Below, piece by piece: positions 5,774 to 7,973 of a DNA stretch of 7,973 nucleotides. Within the stretch, counting starts at the first letter, position 1. Every line of letters starts with the position of its first letter. Under the pieces are notes generated by a model. That model made no database searches, was not told the DNA's origin, and saw nothing but the letters and a program-made list of their open reading frames with translations. The translations under genes and the position numbers were made by a program. This DNA is from an uncultured Comamonadaceae bacterium (GTDB taxonomy: Bacteria > Pseudomonadota > Gammaproteobacteria > Burkholderiales > Burkholderiaceae): NCBI GenBank assembly GCA_946482115.1, contig CAMLQP010000128.1:1-7973 (forward strand), read 5' to 3'.

Positions 5774-7973
5774 AGATCGTCTGCATAGGTGGTGGCCCCG
5801 CGGGTCTGTATTTCGGTCTGCTGATGAAACAGCTGGACCCGGCCCACGACGTGACCGTGGTGGAGCGCAACAAGCCCTACGACACGTTCGGCTGGGGCGT
5901 GGTGTTTTCGGACGCCACCATGGACAACATGCGCCAGTGGGACCCGTCCACCGCCGCCGAGATCGAGCAGGCCTTCAACCACTGGGACGACATCGAGCTG
6001 CTGTTCAAGGGCCGCACCATCCGCTCGGGCGGGCACGGCTTCGTGGGGATTGGCCGCAAGAAGCTGCTCAACATCCTGCAGGCGCGCTGCGAGGCGCTGG
6101 ACGTGAAGCTGGTGTTCGAGACCGACGCGCAGTCCGACGAGGACTACGCCGACGCCGACCTGATCATCGCGAGCGACGGCATCAACTCGCGCATCCGCAG
6201 CAAGTACCAGGACGTCTTCAAGCCGGACATCGTCACCCGCCCCAACCGCTACATCTGGCTGGGCACGCACCGCCTGTACGACGCCTTCACCTTCGACTTC
6301 CAGCGCACCGAACACGGCTGGTTCCAGGCCCACATCTACAAGTTCGACGCAACCACCACCACCTTCATCGTGGAATGCCCCGAACACGTGTGGCTGGCCC
6401 ACGGGCTGGACAAGGCAGACCAAGACCAGTCCATCGCCTTCTGCGAAGACCTGTTCAAAGGCACGCTGCAAGGCCACAAGCTGATGACCAACGCCCGCCA
6501 CCTGCGCGGCTCGGCCTGGCTCAACTTCCAGCGCGTGGTTTGCGAGCAATGGTGGCTGCGCAACGCCAACGGCAGCAACGTTGTGCTGATGGGCGATGCG
6601 GTGCACACGGCCCACTTCGCCATCGGTTCGGGCACCAAGCTGGCCATTGAGGACGCCATCGAACTCACCCGCCAGTTCCAGCGCCTGGGCGACAGCCCCG
6701 ACAAGATTCCCGAAGTACTGGCCACCTACCAGGAGCTGCGCCGGGTGGAGACGCTGCGCCTGCAAAACGCCGCCTGGAACGCCATGGAGTGGTTCGAGGT
6801 GTGCGGCAAGCGCTATTGCGACCAGCTGGAGCCCGAGCAGTTCATGTACTCCATGCTCACGCGCAGCCAGCGCATCAGCCACGAGAACCTGCGGCTGCGC
6901 GACAAGGGCTGGCTGGACGGCTACGAGCGCTGGTTCGCCGAGCGCGCCGGCCTGCAGAGCCCGGTGCCCGTGCCGCCCATGTTCACGCCCTACACCGCGC
7001 GCGGCGTCACGCTCAAGAACCGCATCGTGGTCTCGCCCATGGCCCAGTATTCGGCGGTGGACGGCGTGGCGGGCGACTACCACCTGGTGCACCTGGGCGC
7101 GCGCGCCATGGGCGGTGCCGGCCTGGTCTTCGCCGAGATGACCTGCGTGAGCCCCGAAGGCCGCATCACCCCGGGCTGCCCTGGCCTCTACAAACCCGAG
7201 CACACCCAGGCGTTCAGGCGCATCGCCGACTGGATCCACGCGAATACCGACGCCAAGTTCGCCATCCAGATCGGTCATGCCGGCGCCAAGGCCTCCACCC
7301 GGCTGGCCTGGGATGGCATCGACCAGCCGCTGGAGTCGGGCAACTGGCCCCTCGTGTCGGCTTCCGAGCAGCAGTACCTGGAGGGCGTGAGCCAGGTTTC
7401 GCGCGCCATGACACGTGCCGACATGGACCAGGTGCTGGCCCAGTTCGTCGCCTCCACGAAGGCCGCGCACGAGGCCGGTGCCGACTGGCTGGAGCTGCAC
7501 TGCGCGCACGGTTACCTGCTCTCCAGCTTCATCTCGCCGCTGACCAACCACCGCAGCGATGAATACGGCGGCAGCCTGGACAACCGGCTGCGCTACCCGC
7601 TGGAGGTGTTCAAGGCGGTGCGTGCCGCCTGGCCGGCGGACAAGCCGATGTCGGTGCGCATCTCGGCGCATGACTGGGTCGAGGGTGGCATCACGCCCAC
7701 CGACGCGGTGGAAATCGCCAAAGCCTTCAAGGCCGCCGGCGCCGACCTGATCGACTGCTCCTCGGGTCAGGTCAGCAAGAAGGAAAAGCCGGTCTATGGC
7801 CGCATGTTCCAGACGCCGTTCGCCGACCGCATCCGCCAGGAGGCGGGCATACCCACCATCGCGGTGGGTGCCATCAGCGAGGCCGACCACGCCAACAGCA
7901 TTCTCGCGGCCGGCCGCGCCGACCTGTGCGCCGTGGCCCGCCCGCACCTGGCCAACCCGGCCTGGACGCTGAC
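5770..7973 (+). CDS. Bifunctional salicylyl-CoA 5-hydroxylase / OYE-type oxidoreductase (3' partial)
   Basis: The open frame of 734 codons runs past the right edge with no stop. Residues 1 to about 395 form an FAD aromatic monooxygenase: [11 protein letters not shown] (GxGxxG at 7-12), E32 ending strand two, a DG motif (136-137) and [14 protein letters not shown] (275-288). From about 404 ([15 protein letters not shown]) it is an Old-Yellow-Enzyme FMN barrel: SPMAQYS (422-428), QIGHAGAK (500-507), [21 protein letters not shown] (577-597) and EYGGSLDNR (598-606). This domain order is known from 2-aminobenzoyl-CoA monooxygenase/reductase of Azoarcus evansii and from proteins annotated as bifunctional salicylyl-CoA 5-hydroxylase/oxidoreductase. 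The first half would hydroxylate the ring of an aryl-CoA at C5 and the second reduce the product, in the cytoplasm with NAD(P)H. Salicylyl-CoA and 2-aminobenzoyl-CoA cannot be told apart here. Roughly the last 30-60 residues are probably missing. The operator at 5698-5725 suggests inducible expression, probably of a longer operon downstream. Confidence 0.93.
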   Translation, partial: MKIVCIGGGPAGLYFGLLMKQLDPAHDVTVVERNKPYDTFGWGVVFSDATMDNMRQWDPSTAAEIEQAFNHWDDIELLFKGRTIRSGGHGFVGIGRKKLLNILQARCEALDVKLVFETDAQSDEDYADADLIIASDGINSRIRSKYQDVFKPDIVTRPNRYIWLGTHRLYDAFTFDFQRTEHGWFQAHIYKFDATTTTFIVECPEHVWLAHGLDKADQDQSIAFCEDLFKGTLQGHKLMTNARHLRGSAWLNFQRVVCEQWWLRNANGSNVVLMGDAVHTAHFAIGSGTKLAIEDAIELTRQFQRLGDSPDKIPEVLATYQELRRVETLRLQNAAWNAMEWFEVCGKRYCDQLEPEQFMYSMLTRSQRISHENLRLRDKGWLDGYERWFAERAGLQSPVPVPPMFTPYTARGVTLKNRIVVSPMAQYSAVDGVAGDYHLVHLGARAMGGAGLVFAEMTCVSPEGRITPGCPGLYKPEHTQAFRRIADWIHANTDAKFAIQIGHAGAKASTRLAWDGIDQPLESGNWPLVSASEQQYLEGVSQVSRAMTRADMDQVLAQFVASTKAAHEAGADWLELHCAHGYLLSSFISPLTNHRSDEYGGSLDNRLRYPLEVFKAVRAAWPADKPMSVRISAHDWVEGGITPTDAVEIAKAFKAAGADLIDCSSGQVSKKEKPVYGRMFQTPFADRIRQEAGIPTIAVGAISEADHANSILAAGRADLCAVARPHLANPAWTL

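Noticed and set aside
5716..7947. Very long open frame on the minus strand opposite the fusion gene
   Set aside because: It is rich in Val, Ala, Gly and His with no recognisable domain, as expected opposite a high-GC gene. The plus-strand frame carries a full set of flavoenzyme motifs and a strong Shine-Dalgarno.

Overview
The window is GC-rich chromosomal DNA, probably from a beta-proteobacterium of the order Burkholderiales and most likely a Comamonadaceae-type organism (Acidovorax, Variovorax or Hydrogenophaga-like). This assignment is inferred from three things: the strong G/C third-position bias in every gene, the GC-rich hairpin repeat at 1012-1064, which resembles intergenic palindromes I recall from that family, and the single-chain monooxygenase/Old-Yellow-Enzyme fusion at the right end. 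I saw no mobile element, rRNA, tRNA or CRISPR array.

Layout from left to right: (1) a DMT/EamA transporter on + (75-989); (2) a convergent intergenic gap with three consecutive hairpins; (3) a divergent short-chain dehydrogenase on - (1080-1883) whose canonical Tyr and Lys are replaced; (4) a 37-bp AT-rich divergent gap; (5) a two-gene cell-envelope unit on +, a secreted SH3b protein (1921-2496) overlapping by 11 bp an M48 metalloprotease lipoprotein (2486-3565); (6) a second, unrelated-looking DMT/EamA transporter on - (3580-4473), convergent with the protease at 14 bp; (7) a divergent secreted PQQ-dependent sugar dehydrogenase of the YliI type on + (4542-5654); (8) a 115-bp intergenic region carrying a clear composite operator; and (9) a large GTG-started gene on + (5770 to beyond the right edge) encoding a fused FAD monooxygenase plus FMN oxidoreductase of the salicylyl-CoA 5-hydroxylase / 2-aminobenzoyl-CoA monooxygenase-reductase type.

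The SH3b/M48 pair almost certainly acts together in the envelope. The fusion enzyme looks like the first gene of a CoA-dependent aromatic-acid catabolic operon running off the right edge, controlled by a MarR- or TetR-like repressor at the 5698-5725 palindromes. The two transporters, the dehydrogenase and the sugar dehydrogenase are ordinary single-gene units with no visible functional link. I found no undescribed multi-gene system. The most informative items are the operator architecture in front of the fusion gene, the tiny ORF that overlaps its GTG start, and the non-canonical active site of the SDR protein.
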